Source of the DNA: Rhodovulum tesquicola
GTDB taxonomy: Bacteria > Pseudomonadota > Alphaproteobacteria > Rhodobacterales > Rhodobacteraceae
DNA length: 64,000 nucleotides
Direction of reading: 5' to 3'
NCBI RefSeq assembly: GCF_024128855.1
Contig: NZ_JAMYDV010000002.1
Coordinates: forward strand, 124,001-188,000
The notes beneath the pieces are model-generated. The model was given only the letters and a program-made list of their open reading frames with translations. It searched no databases and was not told where the DNA came from. The position numbers were made by a program, and so were the translations under genes. Numbering within the stretch: the stretch's first letter is position 1; every line of letters begins with the position of its first letter. Positions 18,058 to 28,409 of this stretch are shown piece after piece.

Positions 18058-19076
18058 CCGGGGCGGCGCGGCAGGGCGGGGCGATCATGCTGGACGGGGC
18101 GGTTCTGGGCCGGCTGCTGCCGATGCATCTGTGCCTGGACGCGGAGGGGCGCGTGCGCCAGGCCGGCCCGACGCTGGAACGGATCGCGGGAACGGAACTT
18201 GCCGGGCGCCCCTTTGCCGAGGTGGTCAGCCTGCGCCGACCGGCGGCGGCCACGGATATCGCGGGGCTTCTGGCGCTGGCGGGGCGGCCGCTGAAGCTGA
18301 CGCTGGCGGTTGCGCCCGCGCTGCCGCTCAAGGGGCTGGTGGCGGGACTGCCGGATGGCGGCGCGCTGATCGACATCTCGATGGGGATCTCGCTGATCGA
18401 GGCGGTCAGCCGGTTCGACCTGACGCTGGGGGATTTCTCGCCGAGCGACCTGGCGGTGGAACTGCTCTACCTGCATGAGGCCAAGTCCGTCGTCAGCGCC
18501 GAATTGAGCCGCCTGGCGGAGCGGCTGAACGGGGCGCGCGTCTCGGCCGAGAAGGAGGCGGCGACCGACACGCTGACCGGGCTGGCCAACCGGCGCCGCC
18601 TGGATGCCACGCTGGCGCGGCTGCTGGGGCAGGGGCGGGCCTTTGCGCTGATGCAGATCGACCTGGATTACTTCAAGCTGGTCAATGACACCCATGGCCA
18701 TGACGTGGGCGACGCGGTGCTGCGCGAGGTGGCGCATCTGCTGCGCGCGCAATGCCGGACGCAGGACCTGGTGGCGCGGGTCGGCGGCGACGAGTTCGTG
18801 ATGATCCTGGTCGATATCGTCGAGCCGTTCCGCATTGCGCGGATCGCGGAGCGGCTGATCCGCCAGATCGAGGAGCCGATCCCGGTCGGCATGCGGGAGT
18901 GCCGGATCTCGGCCAGCATCGGCGTGTCGGTCTTCTCGCGGCAGGATTCGCCGGATCCCAAGCGGCTGATGCGCGAGGCCGATTGCGCGCTGTACCAGTC
19001 CAAGGGCGCAGGCCGCGCGCGGGTCACGGTGTTCACCCGCCCCGAGGGGGCGGCCGACAATACGGACGCGGCCTGA
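18054..19076 (+). CDS. Diguanylate cyclase with H-NOX-associated sensory region
   Basis: A 340-residue protein. Residues about 15-145 form a PAS-like, H-NOX-associated (HNOBA-like) region, with LIEAVSRFDLTLGDFSPSDL leading into a short coiled coil (ELSRLAERLNGARVSAEKEA). The GGDEF domain (about 165-325) has intact GGDEF and an upstream RTQD inhibitory site, so it should synthesise cyclic-di-GMP and be product-inhibited. Translation is coupled to the H-NOX gene. In other bacteria H-NOX proteins bind partner cyclases or kinases through such regions. Direct interaction here is inference from gene overlap and domain content. Confidence 0.88.
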   Translation: MTGAARQGGAIMLDGAVLGRLLPMHLCLDAEGRVRQAGPTLERIAGTELAGRPFAEVVSLRRPAAATDIAGLLALAGRPLKLTLAVAPALPLKGLVAGLPDGGALIDISMGISLIEAVSRFDLTLGDFSPSDLAVELLYLHEAKSVVSAELSRLAERLNGARVSAEKEAATDTLTGLANRRRLDATLARLLGQGRAFALMQIDLDYFKLVNDTHGHDVGDAVLREVAHLLRAQCRTQDLVARVGGDEFVMILVDIVEPFRIARIAERLIRQIEEPIPVGMRECRISASIGVSVFSRQDSPDPKRLMREADCALYQSKGAGRARVTVFTRPEGAADNTDAA

Positions 19077-19153
19077 GCGGCGGCCCGGATGGGCGCGGGG
19101 TCGGGCGGGTCGCCCGCGCGCATCCATGCGGCTGCCTGCGCGGGCGGGGGGCG

Positions 19154-22100
19154 TCAGCGGCCCATCGGTCCGCGCGCGATGCGGCGGATCGCGACATAGA
19201 ACAGCGGCACCAGCAGAACGCCCAGGATCGTGGCCGTCAGCGTGCCGCCCAGCACGCCCGAGCCGATGGCGTTGCGCCCGCCAGAGCCTGCGCCCGAGCT
19301 TAGCACCAGCGGCAGCACGCCCAGCGAGAAGGCCATCGAGGTCATGATGATGGGGCGGAAGCGCTGGCGGGCGGCCTCGCGGATGGCGGTGAAGAGATCC
19401 TCGCCCGCCACCTGCCGGTCGCGCGCGAATTCGACGATCAGGATCGCGTTCTTGCCGGTCAGCCCGATCACCGTCAGGATCGCGACCTGGAAGAACACCC
19501 CGTTCTCGAACCCGCCCAGCCAGGCGCCGATCAGCGCGCCCAGGACGCCGATGGGCATGGCCAGCATGACCGCGAAGGGGATCGCCCAGCTTTCGTAAAG
19601 CGCCGCGAGGCAGAGGAAGACGACCGCCAGCGACAGCGCGTAGAGCAGGGGCGCCTGGCTGCCGGATTCGCGTTCTTCCAGCGAGAGGCCGGTCCAGGCG
19701 ACGGCGAAGCCGGGGGGAAGCTGGCCTGCCAGCCGCTCGATCTCGGCCATGGCCTCGCCGGTTGTGACGCCGGGGGCGGGTCCGCCCTGCAACTGCATCG
19801 CGGGCACGCCGTTATAGCGCGTCAGGCCCTGCGGGCCGAATTCCCAGCCCGCATCGGTGAAGTTCGAGAACGGCACCAGCCCGCCGCTTGCATTGCGCAC
19901 GCGCCAGAGCTCGATATCCTCGGGGGTCGCGCGCGCCTCGGGTTCGCCCTGGACATAGACCCGCTTGATCCGGCCGCGGTCGATGAAGTCGTTGACGTAG
20001 CGCCCGGCCCAGGCGATCGAGAGCAACTGCCCGACCTCGGTGGCCGACAGCCCCATCGCACCGGCCGCGCGCCAGTCGATGTCCAGCCTGAACTGCGTCG
20101 CGTCCTCCAGCCCGTTGGGCCGGATCGAGCCGATCAGCGGGCTTTGCGCGCTCATCCCCAGAAGCTGGTTGCGGGCGGCCAGGAGTTCCTCGTGGGTCTG
20201 TCCGCCGCGGGCCTGAAGGTAGAAATCGAAGCCCGAGACGTTGCCCAGTTCGATCACCGAGGGCGGCACGATGGGAAAGACCATGGCATCCTGGATCTGG
20301 CTGAAGGCGCCGAAGGCGCGACCGGCGATGGCCTGCACGCCCTGGTCGGGGCGGGTGCGCTCGTCCCAGTCCTTGAGCTGGACGAAGCCCAGCCCCATGT
20401 TCTGGCCGCGCCCGGCAAAGCTGAAGCCGACCACCGTGAAGACCGAGTTCACGTTCTCGGCCTCGGCATTCAGGTAGAAATCCTTGACCTGGTCGGCCAC
20501 GGCCTGGGTGCGCTCGGCGGTGGCGCCGGTGGGTGCCTGGATCAGGGTGAACAAGAGGCCCTGGTCCTCGTTCGGCAGGAAGCCGGTGGGCGTCTTGACG
20601 AACATCCAGCCCATCGTGACGGCGAGCAGCACATAGATCATCCCGATGCGCAGCGGGCGGCGGATGATCCAGCCGACCGACCCCGCATAGCCCCCCGTCA
20701 GCTTGTCGAAGAAGCGGTTGAACCAGCCGAACGGCCCGCGCCGGGTGTGAACCGCGTCCTTCGAGCGCAGGATCGAGGCGCAGAGCGCGGGCGTCAGCGT
20801 CAGCGCCACCAGCACCGACAGCGCCATGGCCGAGACGATGGTGATCGAGAATTGCTGATAGATCACGCCGGTCGAGCCGCCGAAGAAGGCCATCGGCACG
20901 AACACCGCGGACAGCACCAGCGCGATGCCGATCAGCGCGCCGGTGATCTGACCCATCGACTTGCGCGTGGCCTCGCGCGGGGAAAGCCCCTCTTCCTCGA
21001 TGATGCGCTCGACGTTTTCCACCACCACGATGGCGTCGTCGACCAGCAGACCGATCGCCAGCACCATCGCCAGCATGGTCAGCGTGTTGATCGAGAAGCC
21101 GAAGGCCGCCAGCACGCCGAAGGTGCCCAGCAGCACGACCGGCACCGCCAGCGTGGGGATCAGCGTGGCGCGCAGGTTCTGAAGGAACAGCAGCATCACG
21201 AAGAAGACGAGGATGATCGCCTCGACCAGCGTCTTGGCCACTTCCTTGATCGAGATCTCGATGAAGGGGGTGGTGTCGTAGGGGATGACGTAGGAGACGT
21301 TCTCGGGGAAGAACTGGGCGTATTCCTCGATCTGCGCCTTGACGCGGCGCGCGGTGTCCAGCGCGTTCGCGCCGGGCGCAAGCCGGATCGCCATGCCCGC
21401 CGCGGGCTGGCCGTTGCGCCGGGCGATGGTGTCGTAGCTTTCCGCGCCGATCTCGACCTTGGCGACGTCCTTCAGCAGCACGAGCCCGCCATCGGTTTCC
21501 GCGCGCAGCACGATCTGTTCGAAATCTCCGGGGCTGGTCAGCAGCGATTGCGCGGTGATCGTGGCGTTCAGCTGCTGGCCCGCAGGCGCGGGCAGCGAGC
21601 CGAAGGAGCCTGCCGAGATCTGGGCGTTCTCGGCCGAGACGGCGGCGACGACATCGGCGGGCGTCAGTTCGAAGGCGGCGAGTTTCGCGGGGTCGAGCCA
21701 GATCCGCATCGCGTATTGCGAGCCGAAGACCTGCACCTCGCCCACGCCCTCGATCCGGGCGAAGGCATCGACGAGGTTGGAGACCATGTAATCCGACAGG
21801 TCCACCTGCTCCAGCGCGCCGTCATCCGAGATCAGCGCGATCACCATCAGGAAACCGGCCGAGGATTTGCGCACGCTTACCCCCTGGCGCTGCACGGTTT
21901 CGGGCAGAAGGGGGGTGGCCTGCGCCAGCTTGTTCTGGACCTGGACCTGCGCGATGTCGGGATCGGTGCCGGTCTCGAAGGTCAGGGTGATCTGCGCCTG
22001 TCCCGCCGAGGTCGAGGAGGACGAGATGTAGCGCAGCCCGTCGAGCCCGGTCATCTGCTGTTCGATGATCTGGGTCACGGTATTGGCCACCGTCTCGGCC

Positions 22101-22258
22101 GAGGCGCCGGGATAGGCGGCCTGCACGCTGACCGACGGGGGCGCGATCTGCGGGTATTGCGCGATCGGCAGGGTCAGGATCGACAGAAGGCCGATCCCCA
22201 TGATGAGGATCGAGATGACCCAGGCGAAGACCGGGCGGTCGATGAAGAAGCGGGCCAT
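19154..22258 (-). CDS. RND multidrug efflux permease (AcrB/MexB, HAE1 family)
   Basis: A 1034-residue inner-membrane proton antiporter, full length for the family. It begins [20 protein letters not shown] and contains the proton-relay helix [18 protein letters not shown] with the two essential Asp. The conserved periplasmic phrases [21 protein letters not shown] and [16 protein letters not shown] belong to the porter domain. It pumps lipophilic drugs with the adaptor encoded upstream and an outer-membrane channel; no TolC-type gene is in this window, so the channel must be encoded elsewhere. It is co-transcribed with the adaptor (33-bp gap) and presumably repressed by the divergent TetR protein. 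Confidence 0.97.
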   Translation of the reverse strand: MARFFIDRPVFAWVISILIMGIGLLSILTLPIAQYPQIAPPSVSVQAAYPGASAETVANTVTQIIEQQMTGLDGLRYISSSSTSAGQAQITLTFETGTDPDIAQVQVQNKLAQATPLLPETVQRQGVSVRKSSAGFLMVIALISDDGALEQVDLSDYMVSNLVDAFARIEGVGEVQVFGSQYAMRIWLDPAKLAAFELTPADVVAAVSAENAQISAGSFGSLPAPAGQQLNATITAQSLLTSPGDFEQIVLRAETDGGLVLLKDVAKVEIGAESYDTIARRNGQPAAGMAIRLAPGANALDTARRVKAQIEEYAQFFPENVSYVIPYDTTPFIEISIKEVAKTLVEAIILVFFVMLLFLQNLRATLIPTLAVPVVLLGTFGVLAAFGFSINTLTMLAMVLAIGLLVDDAIVVVENVERIIEEEGLSPREATRKSMGQITGALIGIALVLSAVFVPMAFFGGSTGVIYQQFSITIVSAMALSVLVALTLTPALCASILRSKDAVHTRRGPFGWFNRFFDKLTGGYAGSVGWIIRRPLRIGMIYVLLAVTMGWMFVKTPTGFLPNEDQGLLFTLIQAPTGATAERTQAVADQVKDFYLNAEAENVNSVFTVVGFSFAGRGQNMGLGFVQLKDWDERTRPDQGVQAIAGRAFGAFSQIQDAMVFPIVPPSVIELGNVSGFDFYLQARGGQTHEELLAARNQLLGMSAQSPLIGSIRPNGLEDATQFRLDIDWRAAGAMGLSATEVGQLLSIAWAGRYVNDFIDRGRIKRVYVQGEPEARATPEDIELWRVRNASGGLVPFSNFTDAGWEFGPQGLTRYNGVPAMQLQGGPAPGVTTGEAMAEIERLAGQLPPGFAVAWTGLSLEERESGSQAPLLYALSLAVVFLCLAALYESWAIPFAVMLAMPIGVLGALIGAWLGGFENGVFFQVAILTVIGLTGKNAILIVEFARDRQVAGEDLFTAIREAARQRFRPIIMTSMAFSLGVLPLVLSSGAGSGGRNAIGSGVLGGTLTATILGVLLVPLFYVAIRRIARGPMGR

Positions 22259-22291
22259 GGCGCGGTCTCTCCGGGGTTCGGGGTGTCGGGA

Positions 22292-23431
22292 TCAGTTTGC
22301 TTGCGCGGGCTCGGCGCGCTCTTCGGGGGCGACCGCCGCGCCGGGGGCGACCTTCTGCAGCCCGGCCACGATGATCCGGTCGCCATCCGCCAGCCCCTCG
22401 GTCACGATCCAGTCGGTGCCGCGGTCGCGCAAGACGGTCAGCGCGCGTTCCTCGACGATGTTCTCGGGCGTGACCACCATCGCGGTGGGACGGCCGCGCC
22501 GGTCGCGGCCGATGGCCGATTGCGGGGCGAGGATCGCGTTCTCGATCACGCCCTGGGGCATCTCGACCTGCACATACATTCCGGGCAGCAACATCTTGTC
22601 GGGGTTCGGAAATTCCATCCGCAGCACGACAACGCCGGTGCGTTCGTCGACATAGGGTTCGGCGGCGCGCAGCGTGCCGGTATGGTCGTATCCGCCACCA
22701 TCGGCAAGCGTCAGCCGGACGGTGCGGTCGGCCTCGCCCAGCGCCTCCTCCATGTGGCCGCGCCGCCAGGCGACGAGTTCGGCGGCCGACATGGTGACGT
22801 CGACCAGCACCGGGTCGAGGGCGCGGATCACCGCCAGCGGTTGCGCCTGCCCGGCGGTGACCAGCGCGCCGCGGGTGGTCAGCGCGCGGCCGACCGTGCC
22901 CGACAGGGGCGCGGTGACGGTGGTGCGGTCGAGGTCGATCTCGGCCGCGACAAGCTGTGCCTCGGCGACCTGAAGCCCGGCCTCGGCCGAATCGCGCGCG
23001 GCCAGCGCGTCGTCGACGGCCTGCTGGCTGGTGACGTTGCGTTCGAGCAATGTCTGGAACCGCGTCGCCTCGCGCCTTGCGGAGTCGCGGGTCGCCTCGG
23101 CCTGGGCGACCGCGGCAAGGGCGGCGGCGACGCGGGCCTCGTAGCTGGCCGAGTCGATGCGGTAGAGCGCCTCGCCCTCGGTGACCTCGGCGCCCTCGTC
23201 GAACAGCCGCTCGGTGATGATGCCCGCGACCTGGGGGCGCACCTCGGCAATGCCCGAGGCCACGATCCGGCCCGGCAACCGCGTGGTCAGCGTGATGTCC
23301 TGCGCGGACAGGGTGACGACGGTGACCGGCGTGGGCGGGCGCTGGCCTTGCGCCTGCTGGGCCGGGGCGGCGGTTGCCACGGCCAGCGACAGCGTCAGGA
23401 TTGCGGCGAGAACCCGGGGAAGGCGGGGCAT
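22292..23431 (-). CDS. RND efflux periplasmic adaptor (AcrA/MexA family)
   Basis: A 379-residue membrane-fusion protein. A signal peptide (residues 1-24, ending ATAAPAQQ) is followed by the lipoyl half-motif VRPQVAGIITERLFDEGAEV, an alpha-helical hairpin (about 90-160), the second lipoyl half (TVTAPLSGTVGRAL) and beta-barrel segments. I see no lipobox cysteine, so it is probably not a lipoprotein, unlike E. coli AcrA. It links the permease to the outer-membrane channel. The promoter, read leftwards, carries a TATAAA that overlaps the palindromic operator at 23487-23502. Confidence 0.95.
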   Translation of the reverse strand: MPRLPRVLAAILTLSLAVATAAPAQQAQGQRPPTPVTVVTLSAQDITLTTRLPGRIVASGIAEVRPQVAGIITERLFDEGAEVTEGEALYRIDSASYEARVAAALAAVAQAEATRDSARREATRFQTLLERNVTSQQAVDDALAARDSAEAGLQVAEAQLVAAEIDLDRTTVTAPLSGTVGRALTTRGALVTAGQAQPLAVIRALDPVLVDVTMSAAELVAWRRGHMEEALGEADRTVRLTLADGGGYDHTGTLRAAEPYVDERTGVVVLRMEFPNPDKMLLPGMYVQVEMPQGVIENAILAPQSAIGRDRRGRPTAMVVTPENIVEERALTVLRDRGTDWIVTEGLADGDRIIVAGLQKVAPGAAVAPEERAEPAQAN

Positions 23432-23486
23432 GGGGAACCTCGTGGGATAGGCGATTTCTCTGGCGGAGAGGGGCGCGCACGTTTAT

Positions 23487-23502
23487 AAAACGATATCGTT
23501 TT
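23487..23502. promoter_or_regulatory. Palindromic operator between efflux operon and tetR-type gene
   Basis: AAAACGATATCGTTTT is a perfect 16-bp palindrome in the 157-bp divergent promoter region, and the most AT-rich stretch for kilobases around. A leftward -10 (TATAAA, 23482-23487 on the minus strand) abuts it, so a bound repressor would block the pump promoter. Binding by the adjacent TetR-family protein is inference. Confidence 0.75.
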
Positions 23503-23588
23503 GTTATTCGCTTCCGCCGGTTCGTGCAAGCGGGAATCCGCCCGGCCCGGCCCGCGGGGGCGATCTGGTCGAGGAAAGTGCCGCAAGG

Positions 23589-24227
23589 ATGGGCAAACCC
23601 ATGCCGCGCCGGGGGCGTCCGCCCCGGATGGACCCCGAGGAACGCGCGCGGGTGATTCTGGACGCGGCCGAGCGGGTGCTGTTGTCGCGCGGGTTGCAGG
23701 GCACCTCGATGGATGCGGTGGCGGCCGAGGCGGGGATGTCCAAGCGCACGCTTTACGAGCTGTTCGACGGGCGGGCGGGACTGGTCGAGGCGCTGGTGCG
23801 CCGGTTGCGCGAAGGGATCGTGAGGCCGCTTGGCGACGTGCAGCAGGCGCTGCCGCTGGCGCAGCGGCTGCGGCTGTTGCTGACGCCCGAGCGGTTGCCG
23901 GGCACGGGGTCGGCCGCGCTGGAGGTGATGCGCGCGGCGATCGCCGAGGCGCCGCACCAGCCGGACCTGGCCGCGCGCATGCTGGAGGAGGGGCCGCTGG
24001 CCGTGCGCCGGCTGATCCGCGAGGAACTGGAGCGCGGGATGAGCCGGGGCGAGATCGCGCTGGACGATCCCGGGGCGGCGGCGGCGCTGCTGCACCGGAT
24101 GGCGCTGCCCTGTCCGCTGGAGCGGCTGCTGCGGACCGACGGCGTCGACGAGCCGCTGGAGGCCGCGCGTGCCCGGGTCGACCGGGCGGTCGCGGTGTTC
24201 CTGGCGGGCATGGCGGCGGGCGGCTGA
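23589..24227 (+). CDS. TetR/AcrR-family transcriptional regulator of the efflux pump
   Basis: A 212-residue regulator. The N-terminal HTH (about residues 15-65) reads [20 protein letters not shown] then [20 protein letters not shown], a classical TetR DNA-binding domain. The C-terminal region (70-205) is the variable ligand-binding core. It is divergent from the RND adaptor gene with a perfect palindrome between them, so it most likely represses the pump and itself until a pump substrate binds. The first ATG (23589) is used; an internal ATG at 23601 would drop only four residues. Confidence 0.92.
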   Translation: MGKPMPRRGRPPRMDPEERARVILDAAERVLLSRGLQGTSMDAVAAEAGMSKRTLYELFDGRAGLVEALVRRLREGIVRPLGDVQQALPLAQRLRLLLTPERLPGTGSAALEVMRAAIAEAPHQPDLAARMLEEGPLAVRRLIREELERGMSRGEIALDDPGAAAALLHRMALPCPLERLLRTDGVDEPLEAARARVDRAVAVFLAGMAAGG

Positions 24228-24321
24228 GGCGGTCGTCCGGGGCGGCTGCGGCGTCGGGTGCCGGTTGCCGGGGCGGGCGGGCGCGACTATCAGGGCGCGG
24301 TCACAAGAAACCGGAGCGACC

Positions 24322-25323
24322 ATGACCGAGACCCTTGCCGCCGAATTGCAACGCCGGATCGACCTCAAGACCAAGCCGCCCGGCTCGCTGGGTCGGATCG
24401 AGGCGCTGGCGCGTCGGATCGGGCTGGTGCAGGGCAGTCTGACGCCGCGGATGGAGCGCTGCCAGCTGACGATCTTCGCCGCCGATCACGGCATCGCGGC
24501 CGAGGGCGTGTCGCTGTTCCCGCAGGAGGTGACGCGGCAGATGGTGCTGAACTTCCTTTCGGGCGGGGCGGCGGCGAATGTCTTTGCCCGCAGCGTCGGG
24601 GCCGATCTGCGCGTGGTCGATGCGGGCGTGGCGGGGGAACCCTTCGGGGTCGCGGGGCTGATCGAGCGGCGGATAGGCGCGGGCACGGCCAGTTTCCTGA
24701 CCGGCCCGGCGATGAGCGCCGGGCAATGCGCCGCCGCACTTGAGGCGGGCCGCGCGCTGGGGGCCGATGGCGACTGGGACGCGGTCGCCTATGGCGAGAT
24801 GGGGATCGCCAACACCGCCACGGCCGCCGCGCTGGGGCACAAGCTGACCGGCGTGGGTCTGGACGTGCTGACCGGGCGCGGCACCGGGCTGGACGATCCG
24901 GGCCTTGCGCAGAAACGCGCGGTGCTGGAACGGGCCGCGGCGCGCACCGGCGACCTGGCCCCGCAGGAGGCGCTGGCCGAATATGGCGGCTTCGAGATCG
25001 CGATGATGGCGGGCGCGATGATCGGCGCGGCAGAGGCGGGCCGGGTGGTGATCGTGGACGGGTTCATCGCCACGTCGGCGGCGCTGGCGGCGGTGCGGCT
25101 GGCGCCCGGAACGCGCGATGCGATGGTCTTTGCCCACCGCTCCGAGGAACAGGGCCATGGCGCGCTGCTGGACGCGCTGGGGGCCGAGCCGCTGTTGTCG
25201 CTGGGCATGCGGCTGGGCGAGGGGACGGGCGCGCTGCTGGCCTGGCCGCTGCTGAAGGCCGCGGCGGCGATGCTGACCGAGATGGCCAGTTTCGCCGATG
25301 CCGGGGTGACGGGGCCGGCATGA
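24322..25323 (+). CDS. cobT: Nicotinate-nucleotide-dimethylbenzimidazole phosphoribosyltransferase
   Basis: A 333-residue enzyme that activates dimethylbenzimidazole to alpha-ribazole phosphate for the lower ligand of cobalamin (called cobU in the Pseudomonas denitrificans naming). Family signatures are [49 protein letters not shown] and the C-terminal [19 protein letters not shown] with the catalytic Glu. The ATG at 24322 has GGAG six bases upstream; the open frame begins earlier but without a ribosome site. The stop overlaps cobS (ATGA). I looked for a cobalamin riboswitch in the 94 bp upstream and did not find one. Confidence 0.96.
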   Translation: MTETLAAELQRRIDLKTKPPGSLGRIEALARRIGLVQGSLTPRMERCQLTIFAADHGIAAEGVSLFPQEVTRQMVLNFLSGGAAANVFARSVGADLRVVDAGVAGEPFGVAGLIERRIGAGTASFLTGPAMSAGQCAAALEAGRALGADGDWDAVAYGEMGIANTATAAALGHKLTGVGLDVLTGRGTGLDDPGLAQKRAVLERAAARTGDLAPQEALAEYGGFEIAMMAGAMIGAAEAGRVVIVDGFIATSAALAAVRLAPGTRDAMVFAHRSEEQGHGALLDALGAEPLLSLGMRLGEGTGALLAWPLLKAAAAMLTEMASFADAGVTGPA

Positions 25324-26090
25324 CCGGGCGTCTGGTCCAGGAGGGGCGGCTGATCCTGCTGGCGGCGGGGTTCCTGACCCGGCTGCCGGTGCCCCCCGAT
25401 CCGGGTTTCACGCCGCAGCGGATGGCCTGGGCCACGCGCTGGTTCCCGCTGGTGGGGCTGGGGATCGGTGCGGTCGTGGCGCTGGTGTTCTGGGGTGCGG
25501 CATTGGTGCTGCCCGAATGGGTGGCGGCGGGGCTGGCGCTGGCGGCGGGCGTGCGGCTGACCGGCGCGCTGCACGAGGACGGGCTGGCCGATGTCGCCGA
25601 CGGGCTGGGCGGCGGGCAGAGCCGCGAACATGCGCTGGAGATCATGCGCGACAGCCGGATCGGCAGTTATGGCACGGTCGCGCTGGTGCTGGTGCTGCTG
25701 CTCAAGGCCGGGGCGCTGGCGCATCTGGGCGGGGCGGCGGTCGCGGCGCTGATCGCGGCGCATGGGCTGAGCCGGGTCTTCGTGGTGCTGACCATGTTGC
25801 GGCTGCCTTATGCACGCCCCGAGGGCAAGGCGGGCTTTGCCAGCCTGGCCGAGATCGGGCCGGGCGGTCTTTGGATCGTGCTGGGCACCGGGGCGGTGGC
25901 GGCGCTGGGGCTGGCGGTTGCGGCGGGGCCGGGGGCGGCGCTGAGCGCGCTGGCGGCGGCGGCGGGGGTGACGCTGTGGATCGGCGCGATGCTGCGTCGG
26001 CGGCTGGGCGGCTATACCGGCGACGGGCTGGGCGCGGTGCAGCAACTGACCGAGTTGGCGATCCTGCTGGGCGTGCTGGCATGGGTCTGA
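25320..26090 (+). CDS. cobS: Adenosylcobinamide-GDP ribazoletransferase (cobalamin synthase)
   Basis: A 256-residue polytopic membrane protein (about six hydrophobic segments) that joins alpha-ribazole (phosphate) to adenosylcobinamide-GDP in the last assembly step of cobalamin. Signatures are FLTRLPVP near the N-terminus, [15 protein letters not shown] (metal-binding acidic motif), [13 protein letters not shown] and the C-terminal [20 protein letters not shown]. Also named cobV in the P. denitrificans scheme. It is coupled to cobT by ATGA and to cobC by a 10-bp overlap. Length is normal. Confidence 0.96.
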   Translation: MTGRLVQEGRLILLAAGFLTRLPVPPDPGFTPQRMAWATRWFPLVGLGIGAVVALVFWGAALVLPEWVAAGLALAAGVRLTGALHEDGLADVADGLGGGQSREHALEIMRDSRIGSYGTVALVLVLLLKAGALAHLGGAAVAALIAAHGLSRVFVVLTMLRLPYARPEGKAGFASLAEIGPGGLWIVLGTGAVAALGLAVAAGPGAALSALAAAAGVTLWIGAMLRRRLGGYTGDGLGAVQQLTELAILLGVLAWV

Positions 26091-26641
26091 TCCTGCTGCG
26101 CCACACCGCCCCCGATGTGGCGCCGGGCACCTGTTACGGCCGTCTCGACCTGCCGCCCGGCCCGCGATTCGCCGACGAGGCCGCGGGGGTCCTGGCCAAT
26201 CTGCCGCCCGTGACAAGGGTGCTGACCAGCCCCCTGATCCGCTGCCGGGCGCTGGCCGAGCATGTGGGTGCGGCGCGCGGGCTGCCGGTCGAGGTCGCGC
26301 CGGACCTGATCGAGATCGATTTCGGCGCCTGGGAAGGGCTGGCCTGGGACGCGGTGCCGCGCGCGGAACTCGATGCCTGGGCGGCGGATTTCTGGCATGC
26401 GCGGCCGCATGGCGGCGAAAGCGTGGCGATGTTCACCGCGCGGGTGGCCGAGGCGCTGGCCGGGCTGGGTGCCGCGCAGGACTGGCTGGCGGTGACCCAT
26501 GCCGGGCTGATGCGCGCCGCCCAGCACCTTCTGGGCCGGGACGAGACCTGGGCCAGCCGCTTTGCCCATGGCGCGGTGCTGCGGCTTTCGCCGGAGGACC
26601 TTGCGGCGCTGGCGGCGGGGCGTCACGGAAAAAACGCCTGA
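26081..26641 (+). CDS. cobC: Histidine phosphatase family protein, probable alpha-ribazole phosphatase
   Basis: A 186-residue phosphoglycerate mutase-like phosphatase. The phospho-acceptor motif is LLRHTAP (the usual RHG has become RHT), the substrate Arg is in TSPLIRCRALAEH, DFGAWEGLAWDAV is the acidic motif, and the second catalytic His is in VTHAGLMRA. Its frame starts within the end of cobS, and that context is the main reason for calling it CobC, which dephosphorylates alpha-ribazole phosphate. On sequence alone it could be another small-molecule histidine phosphatase. Confidence 0.87.
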   Translation: MGLILLRHTAPDVAPGTCYGRLDLPPGPRFADEAAGVLANLPPVTRVLTSPLIRCRALAEHVGAARGLPVEVAPDLIEIDFGAWEGLAWDAVPRAELDAWAADFWHARPHGGESVAMFTARVAEALAGLGAAQDWLAVTHAGLMRAAQHLLGRDETWASRFAHGAVLRLSPEDLAALAAGRHGKNA

Positions 26642-26732
26642 ATGCCGCGGAAAGGCTGTGGTCAAACCCCTGAATTGGAATAGATTCCCGAGCAGACCGG
26701 GGCGCGCGCGCCCCCAAGGAACGGATCGAAGG

Positions 26733-26999
26733 ATGCCCAGAACGCTTTTCAAGGTGATGATCCCCGAACGGCGCGGAACGCTGCCGGTTTTCCTGTGCCT
26801 GCGGCTTGCGGATGACTGGGCCGAGCCGCGCCCCTGGAAGGCCGACAACCAGACGCTGCCCTATATCGGCTGGCATATCACCCGGCGCGAGAATGGCCGG
26901 TTGCTGACCGTGCTGCTGGGGCCGCTGGCGCTGCTGGCCGCAACCCCGCCCGCGCCGAAGGAGGCCGCAGGACCGGGCGCGGTGCATCCCCAGGTCTGA
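26733..26999 (+). CDS. Small uncharacterised protein, 88 aa
   Basis: An open frame with ATG at 26733 preceded by GAAGG at workable spacing, encoding MPRTLFKVMIPERRGTLPVF and on to a hydrophobic stretch (about 58-70, LLTVLLGPLALLAA) and a Pro/Ala-rich tail. I do not recognise a family. Codon use looks like the neighbours (G/C at third positions), which with the ribosome site supports it as real. It lies alone between cobC and argD with 90-bp and 225-bp gaps. The 225-bp gap before argD holds a TTGACA at 27167-27172 that may belong to the argD promoter. Confidence 0.5.
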   Translation: MPRTLFKVMIPERRGTLPVFLCLRLADDWAEPRPWKADNQTLPYIGWHITRRENGRLLTVLLGPLALLAATPPAPKEAAGPGAVHPQV

Positions 27000-27224
27000 G
27001 CGGATCGCAACCGGGGCCGTGGGGCCGCCCCGGTGCTGGACAGGGCGTCGAAACCGCGCTATCGGGGCGGCCATGACGCCGCTGTGCCGCCCCCTTTCGC
27101 GCCGACGCCGCCGCCGGGCCTGACCCGGCCGCCTGCGCGTGCGCCAACGCGTCTTCCTCTCCCACGTTGACACGATCCCGGCCGTGGGGCACCCCTTTGG
27201 CCTCTGATCCCAAGGATTTTCCGC

Positions 27225-28409
27225 ATGATCCCGTCCATCCTGCCGACCTATAACCGTGCGCCGCTGGAATTCGAGCGGGGCGAAGGCCCCTGGCTGACCG
27301 CCACGGATGGCCGCCGCTTTCTCGATTTCGGCGCCGGGATCGGGGTGAACGCGCTGGGCCATGCCCATCCCGCGCTGGTCGCGGCGCTGACGGCACAGGC
27401 GGGCCGGTTGTGGCATCTGTCGAACCTTTACCGCATTCCCGAACAGCAGGCGCTGGCCGATGCGCTGGTGGAGAAGACCTTTGCCGACACGGTGTTCTTT
27501 ACCAATTCGGGCACCGAAAGCTGCGAACTCGCGGTCAAGATGGCGCGCAAATACTGGTATGACAAAGGCCAGAGCGAGCGGGTGAACATCGTCACCTTCG
27601 CGGGCGCGTTCCATGGCCGGTCCTCGGCCGCGATCGCGGCGGCGGGGTCGGAGAAGATGACCAGGGGCTTCGGCCCGCTGCTGCCGGGCTTTGTCCATCT
27701 GCCCTTTCCGGCCCATGGCGCAGAGCTTGAGGCCGCCGTCGACGGCAATGTGGCGGCGATCATGGTGGAGCCGGTGCAGGGCGAGGGGGGCATAAGGCCG
27801 CTGCCCGAACCCTGCCTGAAGGGGCTGCGCGATCTGTGCGACCGGACCGGGGCGCTGCTGATCTTCGACGAGGTGCAATGCGGGATGGGCCGGACGGGCA
27901 GGCTGTTCGCCCATGAATGGGCCGGGGTTGCGCCCGACATCATGATGATCGCCAAGGGCATCGGCGGCGGCTTTCCGCTGGGCGCGGTGCTGGCGAGCGC
28001 GGAGGCCGCCAGCGGCATGACGGTCGGCACGCATGGCTCGACCTATGGCGGCAACCCGCTGGCCTGCGCGGTGGGCAAGGCGGTGCTGGAGATCGTGGCC
28101 GAGCCCGCCTTCCTGACCGAGGTGAACCGCAAGGCGGGGCTTCTGCGCCAGCGGCTGGAGGGGCTGGTGGCCGCGCACCCGGAGGTGTTCGAACTGGTGC
28201 GCGGGGCGGGGCTGATGCTGGGGCTGAAATGCCGGGTGCCGAACACCGAGGTCGTGCAGGCCGGCTATGCCCAGCGGCTTCTGACGGTGGGTGCGGCCGA
28301 CAACGTGGTGCGGCTGCTGCCGCCGCTGAACATCACCGACGATGAGATCGCCGAGGGGGTGGCGCGGCTGGAGGCCGCCGCGGCGGCGCTGGAGGGGGCG
28401 GGCGCATGA
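27225..28409 (+). CDS. argD: Acetylornithine aminotransferase
   Basis: A 394-residue class III aminotransferase that converts N-acetylglutamate semialdehyde to N-acetylornithine with glutamate, and possibly the parallel lysine step. Motifs: [19 protein letters not shown] (phosphate loop), [29 protein letters not shown] and [15 protein letters not shown] with the PLP lysine. The immediate ATGA overlap with argF and the ArgD-specific opening ([16 protein letters not shown]) distinguish it from the other class III enzyme at 1024-2343. Upstream sequence shows no arginine-repressor box that I can recognise. Confidence 0.95.
   Translation: MIPSILPTYNRAPLEFERGEGPWLTATDGRRFLDFGAGIGVNALGHAHPALVAALTAQAGRLWHLSNLYRIPEQQALADALVEKTFADTVFFTNSGTESCELAVKMARKYWYDKGQSERVNIVTFAGAFHGRSSAAIAAAGSEKMTRGFGPLLPGFVHLPFPAHGAELEAAVDGNVAAIMVEPVQGEGGIRPLPEPCLKGLRDLCDRTGALLIFDEVQCGMGRTGRLFAHEWAGVAPDIMMIAKGIGGGFPLGAVLASAEAASGMTVGTHGSTYGGNPLACAVGKAVLEIVAEPAFLTEVNRKAGLLRQRLEGLVAAHPEVFELVRGAGLMLGLKCRVPNTEVVQAGYAQRLLTVGAADNVVRLLPPLNITDDEIAEGVARLEAAAAALEGAGA

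Noticed and set aside
14051-23488. Very long antisense open frames (for example 14051-17410 on minus and 20144-23488 on plus).
   Set aside because: They lie entirely antisense to well-identified genes, have low-complexity Arg/His/Gln/Pro-rich products typical of GC-rich shadow frames, and show no ribosome site or recognisable motif.
24228-24321. Possible cobalamin riboswitch before cobT.
   Set aside because: The gap is only 94 bp and lacks the conserved B12-box and the multi-stem pattern.
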